From the NCBI RefSeq assembly GCF_002157625.1, contig NZ_BDMM01000003.1:248001-312000 (forward strand): a DNA stretch of 64,000 bases, read 5' to 3'. The notes below the pieces were generated by a model. The model did no database searches and was not told the origin of the DNA. It saw only the letters and a list, made by a program, of their open reading frames with translations. Positions within the stretch are counted from its first letter, which is position 1; each line of letters opens with the position of its first letter. Below are positions 1 through 7,814 of the stretch, piece after piece. Made by a program: the position numbers and the translations under genes. This stretch comes from Brevundimonas sp. SH203. GTDB lineage: Bacteria; Pseudomonadota; Alphaproteobacteria; Caulobacterales; Caulobacteraceae.

Positions 1-1
1 C

Positions 2-319
2 GTCGCGGAGATGGCGCGGCTGCGGGCCGCCGAACCGGCGCTGCGTCGCGGTCGCCAGATCGTGCGCGCCTCTGGCGACAAGCCGGGCCTGTTCGCCCTA
101 TCTCGCGTAGATGAGGCCCGCATGACCGACGACGGCGGCGAGGTGCTGGTCTTGTTCAACAGTTCGACCGCCCCCGTCAGCGCCAACGTCGAGGTGGAGC
201 CCGGCTCGCTTCGGTGGCAGGCTCTGCGTGGCGATTGCGTCGCCCGTTCGTCGGCGCCCGCCAGCGTCGCCGTTCGCGTTCCCCCTCTCGACTACCTCGT
301 TTGCAAGAGCGTTCCGTGA
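2..319 (+). CDS. GH13 alpha-amylase-family enzyme, C-terminal fragment
   Basis: The reading frame is open from the window edge, so only the last 105 or so residues are seen and the catalytic barrel lies outside. The visible part resembles the beta-sandwich that closes GH13 enzymes (a stretch reading GEVLVLFNSS followed by short strands). The stop TGA (317-319) overlaps the GTG start of the next GH13 gene (GTGA), so the two are probably translationally coupled in one sugar operon. The exact substrate cannot be told from this fragment. An in-frame ATG at 11 is probably internal, not the start. Confidence 0.7.
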   Translation, partial: VAEMARLRAAEPALRRGRQIVRASGDKPGLFALSRVDEARMTDDGGEVLVLFNSSTAPVSANVEVEPGSLRWQALRGDCVARSSAPASVAVRVPPLDYLVCKSVP

Positions 320-1965
320 CCGCCCAACCCCTCGATCTTTCCCCTGTGGACGCCGCATCGACCCCGGCCACGGCGCGCGACTGGTGGCGGGGCGCGGTTC
401 TGTATCAGATCTATCCGCGCAGCTTCGCCGATGCGAACGACGACGGCGTGGGCGACCTGAAGGGGATCGCCGACCATCTGGATCACGTCGCCAGCCTGGG
501 CGTGGACGGGGTGTGGCTTTCGCCCTTCTTCAAGTCGCCGATGAAGGACTTCGGCTATGACGTATCGGACTATTGCGACGTCGATCCGATCTTCGGCGAC
601 CTCGCCGACTTCGACGCCCTGGTCGCGCGCGCCCATGCCCTGGGGCTGAAGGTCGTCATCGACCAGGTGTTCTCGCATACCTCGGACGAACACCCCTGGT
701 TCGCCGACAGCCGCGCCAGCCGCACCGGCGACCACGCCGACTGGTACGTCTGGGCCGACGCCAAGCCCGACGGCTCGCCGCCCTCGAACTGGCAGTCGGT
801 GTTCGGCGGCCCGGCCTGGACCTGGGATGCGCGGCGCGGCCAGTATTACATGCACAACTTCCTGGCCTCCCAGCCCCAGTTGAACGTCAGGAACCCGGCG
901 GTGCAGGACGCCCTGATCGCGGCGGCGCGGTTCTGGCTGGACCGGGGCGTGGACGGCTTCCGTCTGGATGCGATCAACTTCGCCATCCACGACCCGTCCC
1001 TGCGTGACAATCCGCCGATCGACGACGGCAAGAAGCGGACGCGGCCGTTCGACTTCCAGGACAAGATCTACAATCAGTCCCATCCCGACATCATCGGTTT
1101 CCTGAACCGCATCCGCGCCCTGACCGACAGCTATGACGCCCGGTTCACGGTGGCCGAGGTCGGTGGCGACCACGCCGACCGCGAGATGAAGGAATTCACC
1201 GCCGGGACCGACCGGCTGCATTCGGCCTACGGCTTCCTCTACCTCTACGCCGACACGCTGAAGGGCGAGCTGATCGGTCAGGGCGACCGGATGTGGCCGG
1301 ACCAGCAGGGCGAGGGCTGGCCGTCCTGGACCTTCTCCAACCACGATGCGCCGCGCGCGGTGTCGCGCTGGGCCAGGGGCCGCGACGAGAAGGCGTTCTC
1401 GGAGATGGCCCTGCTGCTGCTGATGTGCCTGCGCGGCAATGTCTTCGTCTATCAGGGCGAGGAGCTGGGCCTGCCCCAGGCCGAGGTGCCGTTCGAACGG
1501 CTGGTCGATCCCGAGGCCATCGCCAACTGGCCCCAGACCCTGGGCCGCGACGGCGCCCGCACGCCGATCCCCTGGATCGCCGCGGCACCCAACGCAGGCT
1601 TCTCGACCGTGGAGCCTTGGCTGCCGGTCGATCCCCGTCACAAGGCGCTGGCGGTGGATGCGCAGGAGGCGGACCCGACCTCGATCCTGCACGCCGCGCG
1701 CCGCATCATCGCCCTGCGTCAGGCCCATCCGGCGCTGCGGATCGGCGGACTGGAGATCGAGCGCGCGGGCGACCTGGTGGTCTTCCGCCGGTTCGAGCGG
1801 GCCGAGGGCGGCGAGCGGCTGCTATGCGTGTTCAACCTGGGCTTCGAGGCCGTGGACTGGTCGCCGCCCGCCGGGGCGCGTCGGATCGCGGCGGTCAACT
1901 GGACCGAGACGGACGGGGCCGCGCTGAGGCCGCTGGCCGGTCTGATCTTCGCCGACGCCGGATGA
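316..1965 (+). CDS. GH13 alpha-glucosidase
   Basis: A 549-residue retaining GH13 glucosidase that releases glucose from the non-reducing end of malto-oligosaccharides. The N-terminal GAVLYQIYPRSF strand, the nucleophile region GFRLDA, the acid/base glutamate in TVAEVGG and the transition-state residue in FSNHD are all visible, and length fits oligo-1,6-glucosidase/alpha-glucosidase members. The start chosen is GTG 316, which overlaps the previous stop as GTGA; an upstream in-frame ATG at 214 would extend into the preceding gene and give an Arg-rich tail unlike the family. No signal peptide is seen, so the enzyme is probably cytoplasmic and acts on imported maltodextrin. It ends 5 bp from the convergent LacI gene. 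Confidence 0.9.
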   Translation: MTAQPLDLSPVDAASTPATARDWWRGAVLYQIYPRSFADANDDGVGDLKGIADHLDHVASLGVDGVWLSPFFKSPMKDFGYDVSDYCDVDPIFGDLADFDALVARAHALGLKVVIDQVFSHTSDEHPWFADSRASRTGDHADWYVWADAKPDGSPPSNWQSVFGGPAWTWDARRGQYYMHNFLASQPQLNVRNPAVQDALIAAARFWLDRGVDGFRLDAINFAIHDPSLRDNPPIDDGKKRTRPFDFQDKIYNQSHPDIIGFLNRIRALTDSYDARFTVAEVGGDHADREMKEFTAGTDRLHSAYGFLYLYADTLKGELIGQGDRMWPDQQGEGWPSWTFSNHDAPRAVSRWARGRDEKAFSEMALLLLMCLRGNVFVYQGEELGLPQAEVPFERLVDPEAIANWPQTLGRDGARTPIPWIAAAPNAGFSTVEPWLPVDPRHKALAVDAQEADPTSILHAARRIIALRQAHPALRIGGLEIERAGDLVVFRRFERAEGGERLLCVFNLGFEAVDWSPPAGARRIAAVNWTETDGAALRPLAGLIFADAG

Positions 1966-1970
1966 AGGGG

Positions 1971-2984
1971 TCAGCCGCCGCAGGTCTCGCGAACGATCAA
2001 CTCGGTCGGAACGCGCTCGGATCGGCCCGCAGCGGCGCCGCCGTGGTCCAGCAGTTTGGAGACCATCAGCCGACCGGCCTTCATGGTGTCCTGGGCGATG
2101 GTGCTGAGCGCCGGGCGCGAATAGCGGCTGAACGGCACATTGTCGAAACCGATGACCGAGACCTGGCCCGGCACGTCGACGCCGGCGTGCAGCAACGCCC
2201 TCACAGCTCCAAGCGCGATCTGGTCCGACGCCGCCACCACCCCGTCGAAGGCGACCCCGCGTCGGATCAGGGCGTCCACGGCGGCCTCGGCCGACTCGAC
2301 CTCGAAATGGGCGGGCACGATCCGTTCGGCCTCCGCCTCCAGCCCGCTCTGGCTCAGGGCATCCAGATAGCCGCGATGCCGCTGCATGGCCTCGGGCGGA
2401 TCGAGGTCGCCCAGGAAGACGATGCGCTTTCGCCCCAGCCGCGCCAGATGCAGGGTCGCGCGCCGTCCGCCCGAGATATTGTCCGAACCGATGGAGCAAT
2501 AGTCCTGGTCCGGCAGTTCGGCGCCCCAGACGACGAACCGATGGTCGGCGTCCACCAGCCGGTTGAAGGCCGAATGCAGGCTGGACTGGCCCAGGAAGAT
2601 CACCCCGTCCGCCCGGCTGGTGTTCAGCGCCGCCGACAGCTCGTCATAGTTGGCGGGCGAGATATGGCTCATCAACAGGTCGCAGCCGCGTTCGCGCGCC
2701 GCCTCGCCCACCCCGGCCAGAAGCTCCAGGAAGAAGGGATCGCTGAGACGCCCTTCCCGCCCCTGTGGGCGCGGCACGACCAGGGCGATGGTGCCCTGGG
2801 CGCCGATGGGGCCGGCCGGCATGTGGCGGCGGAACGGATAGTCATGCTCCTTGGCCAGCTTCCAGATCGTCTGTTTGGTGCGGTCGTTGACGGCGGGGCT
2901 GTCGTTCAGGGCGCGCGAGGCGGTGGCGATGGACACCCCGGCCAGGCGGGCGATGTCTTCCAGTCGGGTGGTCTTGCGGCTCAA
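1971..2984 (-). CDS. LacI-family transcriptional regulator of the maltodextrin locus
   Basis: A 337-residue LacI/GalR regulator. The N-terminal helix-turn-helix is clear (RLEDIARLAGVSIATASRALN, about residues 7-27), followed by the hinge and a periplasmic-binding-protein-like sugar domain with VSVIGFDN near residue 285. It is transcribed divergently from the GH97 gene with a 103-bp shared intergenic region holding an A+T-rich repeated motif, and lies among maltose enzymes, so it probably senses a maltodextrin or glucose derivative and controls these genes. The ligand is inferred from context only. Confidence 0.9.
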   Translation of the reverse strand: MSRKTTRLEDIARLAGVSIATASRALNDSPAVNDRTKQTIWKLAKEHDYPFRRHMPAGPIGAQGTIALVVPRPQGREGRLSDPFFLELLAGVGEAARERGCDLLMSHISPANYDELSAALNTSRADGVIFLGQSSLHSAFNRLVDADHRFVVWGAELPDQDYCSIGSDNISGGRRATLHLARLGRKRIVFLGDLDPPEAMQRHRGYLDALSQSGLEAEAERIVPAHFEVESAEAAVDALIRRGVAFDGVVAASDQIALGAVRALLHAGVDVPGQVSVIGFDNVPFSRYSRPALSTIAQDTMKAGRLMVSKLLDHGGAAAGRSERVPTELIVRETCGG

Positions 2985-3015
2985 GGTCGCGGGTCCTCAC
3001 GGCAGCATGGTGAAG

Positions 3016-3039
3016 CTGCAAAATTTTCTGCAAATATTT
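3016..3039. promoter_or_regulatory. Putative LacI-type operator, tandem A+T-rich motif
   Basis: Two adjacent 12-bp copies, CTGCAAAATTTT and CTGCAAATATTT, form an A+T island in an otherwise G+C-rich divergent intergenic region between the LacI regulator and the GH97 gene. The first copy with the following CTGCA is nearly palindromic (TGCA...TGCA around AAATTT). Position and symmetry suit a LacI-family operator; no binding evidence is available. Confidence 0.4.
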
Positions 3040-3087
3040 CAGCCACCGTTCGCGGCGGTTGGCAAGAGGCGGCGTAACGGAGTTCCC

Positions 3088-5154
3088 ATGATGCAGCGCA
3101 GATCCTTCCTGGCCCTCGGCGGCGTGTCGATCCTAGCGTTCGGCGCGACCGGCGTGCGCGCCCAGACCTCGCCCGCCCACGCCCGCGCCTCGTCGCCCGG
3201 CGGGGTGCTGACGATCGAGGCCTTCACCGACAACGACGGTCGGCCGATGTATTCGGTCCTGCGTCAGGGCCGGGTCGTGGTGGCGCCGTCCAAGCTGGGC
3301 TTCCTCTTGACCGACGCCCCGGCCATCGAACGCGGCCTGGCCCTCACCGCCGGCCAGCCCGTCACGGTGGACGAGACCTGGGAGCAGCCGTGGGGCGAAC
3401 GCCGCTTCATCCGCAACCACTACAACGAATGGCGCGTCGCCTATGCCGAGACGGGCGGCCTGCAACGCCGCGTGGACGTGGTGTTCCGCCTGTATGACGA
3501 CGGCCTGGGCTTCCGCTACGAATTCCCGGACCAGCCCGCGCTGAAGACCGCCCGCATCGGCTCGGAACTGACCGAGTTCAACCTGGCCGAAAACGGCGAG
3601 GCCCTGTGGTGCCCGGCCTGGGAATGGAACCGCGAGGAATACCTCTACAACCGCACCCCCATCGACGCGGTCGGCAGCGCCCAGACCCCGATGACGGTCA
3701 AGGGCCAGTCCGGCCTGCACGTCTCGATCCACGAAGCGGCCTGTATCGACTATGCGGGGATGAACCTGCGCCGATCCGAGGGAACCCGCTTCCGCGCCCA
3801 GCTGACGCCCGGCCTGACCAATGCAGCCGTGGTGCGCGACGCGCCGTTCGACACCCCGTGGCGCACGCTGCAGATCGCCGACAATGGCGCGGGCCTGATC
3901 GAATCCAGCCTGATCCTGAACCTGAACGAACCGAACAAGCTGGGCGACGTCAGCTGGTTCAAGCCGATGAAATACGTCGGCGTCTGGTGGGAGATGCACC
4001 TGGAGCTGAAGACCTGGAACTCCGGCCCCAAACACGGCGCGACGACCGAGAACGCGATCAAACACATCGACTTCGCCGCCCGGCACGGCCTGGGCGGGGT
4101 GCTGGTCGAGGGCTGGAACAAGGGCTGGGACGGCCAGTGGTTCGCCAACGGCTCGGACTTCAGCTTCACCGAGGCCTATCCCGATTTCGACATCGAGGCG
4201 GTCTGCGCCCACGCCCGGTCCAAGGGCGTGCAGCTGATCGGCCACCACGAGACGGGCGGCAACGCCTTCCACTACGAACAGCAGCTGGAACCGGCGATGG
4301 CGCTGTACGAACGGCTGGGCGTCCATTCGGTCAAGACCGGCTATGTCGCCGATGCGGGGGGGGCGCGCGTCGCCGGGCCGGACGGCCGGATGGTCATGGC
4401 CTGGCATGAAAGCCAGCCGATGGCCCGGCACCATATGCGGGTGATCGAGGCGGGCGCGCGCCACAAGGTCGCCGTCAACGCCCACGAGCCGTTCAAGGAC
4501 ACGGGCCTGCGCCGCACCTATCCCAATATGATCAGCCGCGAAGGCCAGCGCGGCATGGAATATTCGGCCTGGGGCAACCCCGGCAATCCGCCCGAGCATG
4601 AGCCGAACCTGGTCTTCACCCGTCTGCTGGCCGGGCCGATGGACTATACGCCCGGCATCTTCGGCATGGAGACGCGCAGCCCCGGCGGGGTGCAGACGAC
4701 TTGGGCGAAACAGCTGGCCCTCTATGTCGTGATCTACAGCCCGATCCAGATGGCGGCGGACCTGCTGGTCAATTACGAGGCCAACCCCGGCCCGTTCCAG
4801 TTCATCAAGGACGTGCCCTGCGACTGGGCCGAGACCCGCGTTCTGGCCGCCGAAATGGGCGACTATGTCGTCATCGCGCGCAAGGACCGCGCCTCCGACG
4901 TCTGGGCCCTGGGCGCCGTCACCGACGAGCATCCGCGTGTCCTGACCGCCCCGCTCGACTTCCTGGACGCCGGCCGACGCTACCGCGCCGAAATCTATCG
5001 CGACGGCCCGGACGCCGACTATCGCGGCAAACGCGAGGACATCGTGATCGAGCAGCGCGAGGTGACGTCCGGCGACGTCCTGACGCTGGCCCTGGCCCCC
5101 GGCGGCGGCCAGGCGATCCGGTTCGTGCCGGTAGGAAGGGCGCGGAGGGGATGA
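3088..5154 (+). CDS. GH97 alpha-glucosidase (SusB-like), exported
   Basis: A 688-residue glycoside hydrolase family 97 enzyme. It has an N-terminal export signal with paired arginines (MMQRRSFLALGGVSILAFG) that could be Tat or Sec. The family layout is present: N-terminal beta-sandwich, then a barrel containing GVLVEGWNKGWDGQ, HHETGGN, HEPFKDTGLRRTYPN and SREGQRGMEY. The glutamates in HHET, HEP and REG occupy the positions of the base and acid residues of inverting SusB-type enzymes. Start ATG 3088 is chosen because it opens the signal peptide; a second ATG follows at once. Periplasmic action on maltodextrins is inferred. Confidence 0.9.
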   Translation: MMQRRSFLALGGVSILAFGATGVRAQTSPAHARASSPGGVLTIEAFTDNDGRPMYSVLRQGRVVVAPSKLGFLLTDAPAIERGLALTAGQPVTVDETWEQPWGERRFIRNHYNEWRVAYAETGGLQRRVDVVFRLYDDGLGFRYEFPDQPALKTARIGSELTEFNLAENGEALWCPAWEWNREEYLYNRTPIDAVGSAQTPMTVKGQSGLHVSIHEAACIDYAGMNLRRSEGTRFRAQLTPGLTNAAVVRDAPFDTPWRTLQIADNGAGLIESSLILNLNEPNKLGDVSWFKPMKYVGVWWEMHLELKTWNSGPKHGATTENAIKHIDFAARHGLGGVLVEGWNKGWDGQWFANGSDFSFTEAYPDFDIEAVCAHARSKGVQLIGHHETGGNAFHYEQQLEPAMALYERLGVHSVKTGYVADAGGARVAGPDGRMVMAWHESQPMARHHMRVIEAGARHKVAVNAHEPFKDTGLRRTYPNMISREGQRGMEYSAWGNPGNPPEHEPNLVFTRLLAGPMDYTPGIFGMETRSPGGVQTTWAKQLALYVVIYSPIQMAADLLVNYEANPGPFQFIKDVPCDWAETRVLAAEMGDYVVIARKDRASDVWALGAVTDEHPRVLTAPLDFLDAGRRYRAEIYRDGPDADYRGKREDIVIEQREVTSGDVLTLALAPGGGQAIRFVPVGRARRG

Positions 5155-5235
5155 TGACTACTCAGCCGTATTCCCAGTCGTCGAAGTCACAGCGAAATGC
5201 GTCGTCGAATTCTCTCACGAATAGCACCCCCCTTT

Positions 5236-5342
5236 CGTCATCCTCGGGCTTGACCCGAGGACCGGGCGCCGATCGGGCGTTGCGTCGCCCGTTCGCACGA
5301 GCCGTTGACTGTCCGATCCTCGGGTCAAGCCCGAGGATGACG
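5236..5342. repeat. Paired hairpin repeat R1 (TCCTCGGGCTTGACCCGAGGA type)
   Basis: Two arms, 5236-5261 and 5317-5342, are near-perfect reverse complements of each other, and each arm is also a small hairpin (CCTCGG...CCGAGG). The unit separates the GH97 gene from the MFS gene and ends just before the ribosome site of the latter. It belongs to the same style as the elements at 48822-48916 and 51458-51580. Confidence 0.85.
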
Positions 5343-5359
5343 GGTCGAGGGAGGATCGC

Positions 5360-6868
5360 TTGACCCTGCTCGCCCACCGCCCGCGCCTGTCCGGTCTGGC
5401 GATCTGGAACATGTGCGTCGGCTTCTTCGGCATCCAGATCGGCTTCGGCCTGCAGAACGCCAACACCAGCCGCATCTTCCAGACCCTGGGGGCCGAGGTC
5501 GATACGCTGGCCATCCTGTGGATCGCCGCGCCGCTGACGGGCCTGCTGGTCCAGCCGATCATCGGCCATTTCAGCGACAGGACCTGGACCCGGTTCGGGC
5601 GTCGGCGGCCCTATTTCCTGATCGGGGCCATCGCCACCACCCTGGCGCTGATCGCCATGCCCAACAGCCCCGGCCTGTGGTTCGCCGCCGCCATGCTGTG
5701 GATCATGGACGCCTCGATCAACATCACCATGGAGCCGTTCCGCGCCTTCGTCGGCGACAATCTGCCCGAGGAGCAGCGCACCACAGGTTATGCGATGCAG
5801 AGCTTCTTCATCGGCGCGGGCGCGGTCTTCGCCTCCACCCTGCCGTGGATTCTGTCCAACGTCTTTCACGTCGCAGCGACCGCTCCGGCCGGGGTCGTGC
5901 CCCTGTCGGTCAAGATCGCCTTCTACGTCGGCGCCGCCGGTCTGTTCTCGGCCGTGCTGTGGACCGTGCTGTCGACGAAGGAATACAGTCCCGAACAGAT
6001 CGCCGCCTTCGAACGCGCCCGCGCCCCGGTCGCCGACGACGACGCGCCCGAGGCCCCGGCCCGGTCGGTGCGGGGCTGGCTGGGTTCGGGCCTGATCTGT
6101 CTGGTGCTGGGGATGCTGGCGCTGGGTCTGATCGCGGCCTTACGTCTTGAGAAGGAACTGCTGATCCTGGGCGGCTTCCTCGCCGGGTTCGGCCTCTTGC
6201 AGATCGCGGTCGGCATGATGCAGCGCCGGGGCATGGTCAACGCCGCGACCGAAATCCTGAACGACATCTTCCGCATGCCCGAGACGATGCGTGGCCTGGC
6301 GGTGGTTCAGTTCTTCAGCTGGTTCGCCCTGTTCGCCATGTGGATCTACACCACCGCCGCCGTGACCCGCGTCCATTACGGCGCGACCGACGCCGCATCG
6401 GCCGCCTATGCGACCGGCGCGGACTGGGTGGGGGTGCTGTTCGGCGTCTATAACGGGGTCGCGGCCCTGGCGGCCTTCACCCTGCCGGTCATCGCCAGAC
6501 GGATCGGGCGAAAGGCGACCCATGCGCTGATGCTGCTGCTGGGCGCAGCGGGTCTGTTCGGCGTCTTCGCCATTCGCGAGCCGGGCCTGTTGTGGCTGCC
6601 GATGATCGGCGTCGGCTTCGCCTGGGCGTCGATCGTCTCCATGCCCTACGCCATCCTGTCGGCGGCGGTGCCGGATCGGAAAATGGGCGTCTATATGGGG
6701 GTGTTCAACATCTTCATCGTGGTGCCGCAACTGCTGGCCGCCACCGTTCTGGGCCTGATCCTGAAGACCCTGTTCGACGGCCAGGCGATCTGGGCCCTGG
6801 TGCTGGGCGCAGGCTCCTTCGTGCTGGCGGCGGCCAGCGCCCTGCTGATCAAGGAGCATCGCGCATGA
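5360..6868 (+). CDS. MFS sugar transporter (SLC45/GPH-like), probable maltose permease
   Basis: A 502-residue protein of about 12 hydrophobic segments. The cytoplasmic loop SDRTWTRFGRRRPYFLIG is the signature of the sugar MFS group related to GPH/SLC45 sucrose-maltose transporters. Start TTG 5360 is preceded by GAGGGAGG (5347-5354) at proper distance, just outside repeat R1. The stop overlaps the next start (ATGA), so it is coupled to the esterase gene. With the surrounding hydrolases it probably carries maltose or maltodextrin through the inner membrane; the substrate is inferred. Confidence 0.88.
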   Translation: MTLLAHRPRLSGLAIWNMCVGFFGIQIGFGLQNANTSRIFQTLGAEVDTLAILWIAAPLTGLLVQPIIGHFSDRTWTRFGRRRPYFLIGAIATTLALIAMPNSPGLWFAAAMLWIMDASINITMEPFRAFVGDNLPEEQRTTGYAMQSFFIGAGAVFASTLPWILSNVFHVAATAPAGVVPLSVKIAFYVGAAGLFSAVLWTVLSTKEYSPEQIAAFERARAPVADDDAPEAPARSVRGWLGSGLICLVLGMLALGLIAALRLEKELLILGGFLAGFGLLQIAVGMMQRRGMVNAATEILNDIFRMPETMRGLAVVQFFSWFALFAMWIYTTAAVTRVHYGATDAASAAYATGADWVGVLFGVYNGVAALAAFTLPVIARRIGRKATHALMLLLGAAGLFGVFAIREPGLLWLPMIGVGFAWASIVSMPYAILSAAVPDRKMGVYMGVFNIFIVVPQLLAATVLGLILKTLFDGQAIWALVLGAGSFVLAAASALLIKEHRA

Positions 6869-7806
6869 ACCGGCGCAGCCTGCTGACCCTGATGGCCGCC
6901 CTGCCCTTCGCCGGCGCGGCCGAGGCCGAAGGCGCCGTCGCGGGCGGCCGTCTGATCGTCCATGAAGCCATGACCTCGGCCCATGTGAAGCCGCGCAACG
7001 TCTCGGTCTGGCTGCCGCCGGAGTACGAGGCGTCCGACGCCCGCCACCCCGTCCTCTATATGCACGACGGCCAGAACCTGTTCGATGCGGCCACGGCCAA
7101 CTTCGGCGAATGGGGCGTGGACGAGCATCTGACGCGGCTGATCGCGGGCGGTCAGGTGCGCGCGCCCATCGTCGTCGGCGTCTGGAACACCGACCTGCGC
7201 CTGAGGGAATATGTCCCCGCCGACCTGATCGCCGCCCTGCCCGCCGACATGCGCGACGAGGTTCAGGCCATATACGGCGGGCCGTCGCTGTCCGACGGCT
7301 ATCTGCGGTTCCTGGTCGAGGAACTGAAACCCTTCGTCGACGGCGCCTATCGCACCCTGACCGGGCCGCAGGACACGATGATCGCGGGCTCCAGCATGGG
7401 CGGGCTGATCTCGATGGCGGCGGTGATGAAGCGGCCCGACGTCTTTTCCGCCGCCGCCTGTCTGTCGACCCACTGGCCGCTCAAGGTCGAGGGGCTGGAG
7501 GCGGGCGCGGCGCTGGACGCCTGGCGCGAGCGACTGGTCGCGGCCTGGACCGGCGTGATCGAACGCGGCCTGCCCGCGCCGGGCGCCAACCGCTTCTATT
7601 TCGACCGGGGCGACGAGACGCTGGATCAGTTCTACGCCGCCTTCCAGACCCAGGTGGACCGGACGTTCCGCCGTCGCGGCTATGGCCCCGGCAATGTCCA
7701 GAGCCTGGTCTTCCCCGGCGCCCAGCACAACGAGTCGTCCTGGAACCAGCGTCTGGACGTGCCCCTGACCTTCCTTCTTTCCCCCGCCCCCACGCGCAAC
7801 CCGTGA
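6865..7806 (+). CDS. Alpha/beta-hydrolase, esterase D-like, exported
   Basis: A 313-residue hydrolase of the putative esterase (EstD/enterochelin-esterase-like) family. It begins with a signal-like segment (MNRRSLLTLMAALPFAGAA). VLYMHDGQNLFD is typical of the group and the nucleophile elbow GSSMGG lies near residue 175; a late histidine in GAQHNESSW fits the catalytic triad. It overlaps the MFS gene by ATGA and is 8 bp upstream of the glucoamylase gene, so it belongs to the maltodextrin operon. The natural substrate is unknown. Confidence 0.85.
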   Translation: MNRRSLLTLMAALPFAGAAEAEGAVAGGRLIVHEAMTSAHVKPRNVSVWLPPEYEASDARHPVLYMHDGQNLFDAATANFGEWGVDEHLTRLIAGGQVRAPIVVGVWNTDLRLREYVPADLIAALPADMRDEVQAIYGGPSLSDGYLRFLVEELKPFVDGAYRTLTGPQDTMIAGSSMGGLISMAAVMKRPDVFSAAACLSTHWPLKVEGLEAGAALDAWRERLVAAWTGVIERGLPAPGANRFYFDRGDETLDQFYAAFQTQVDRTFRRRGYGPGNVQSLVFPGAQHNESSWNQRLDVPLTFLLSPAPTRNP

Positions 7807-7814
7807 GGACCACA

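Noticed and set aside
292..1728. Long minus-strand frame opposite the GH13 alpha-glucosidase
   Set aside because: No motif and Gly/Arg/Val-rich translation; the plus-strand gene has clear catalytic residues.
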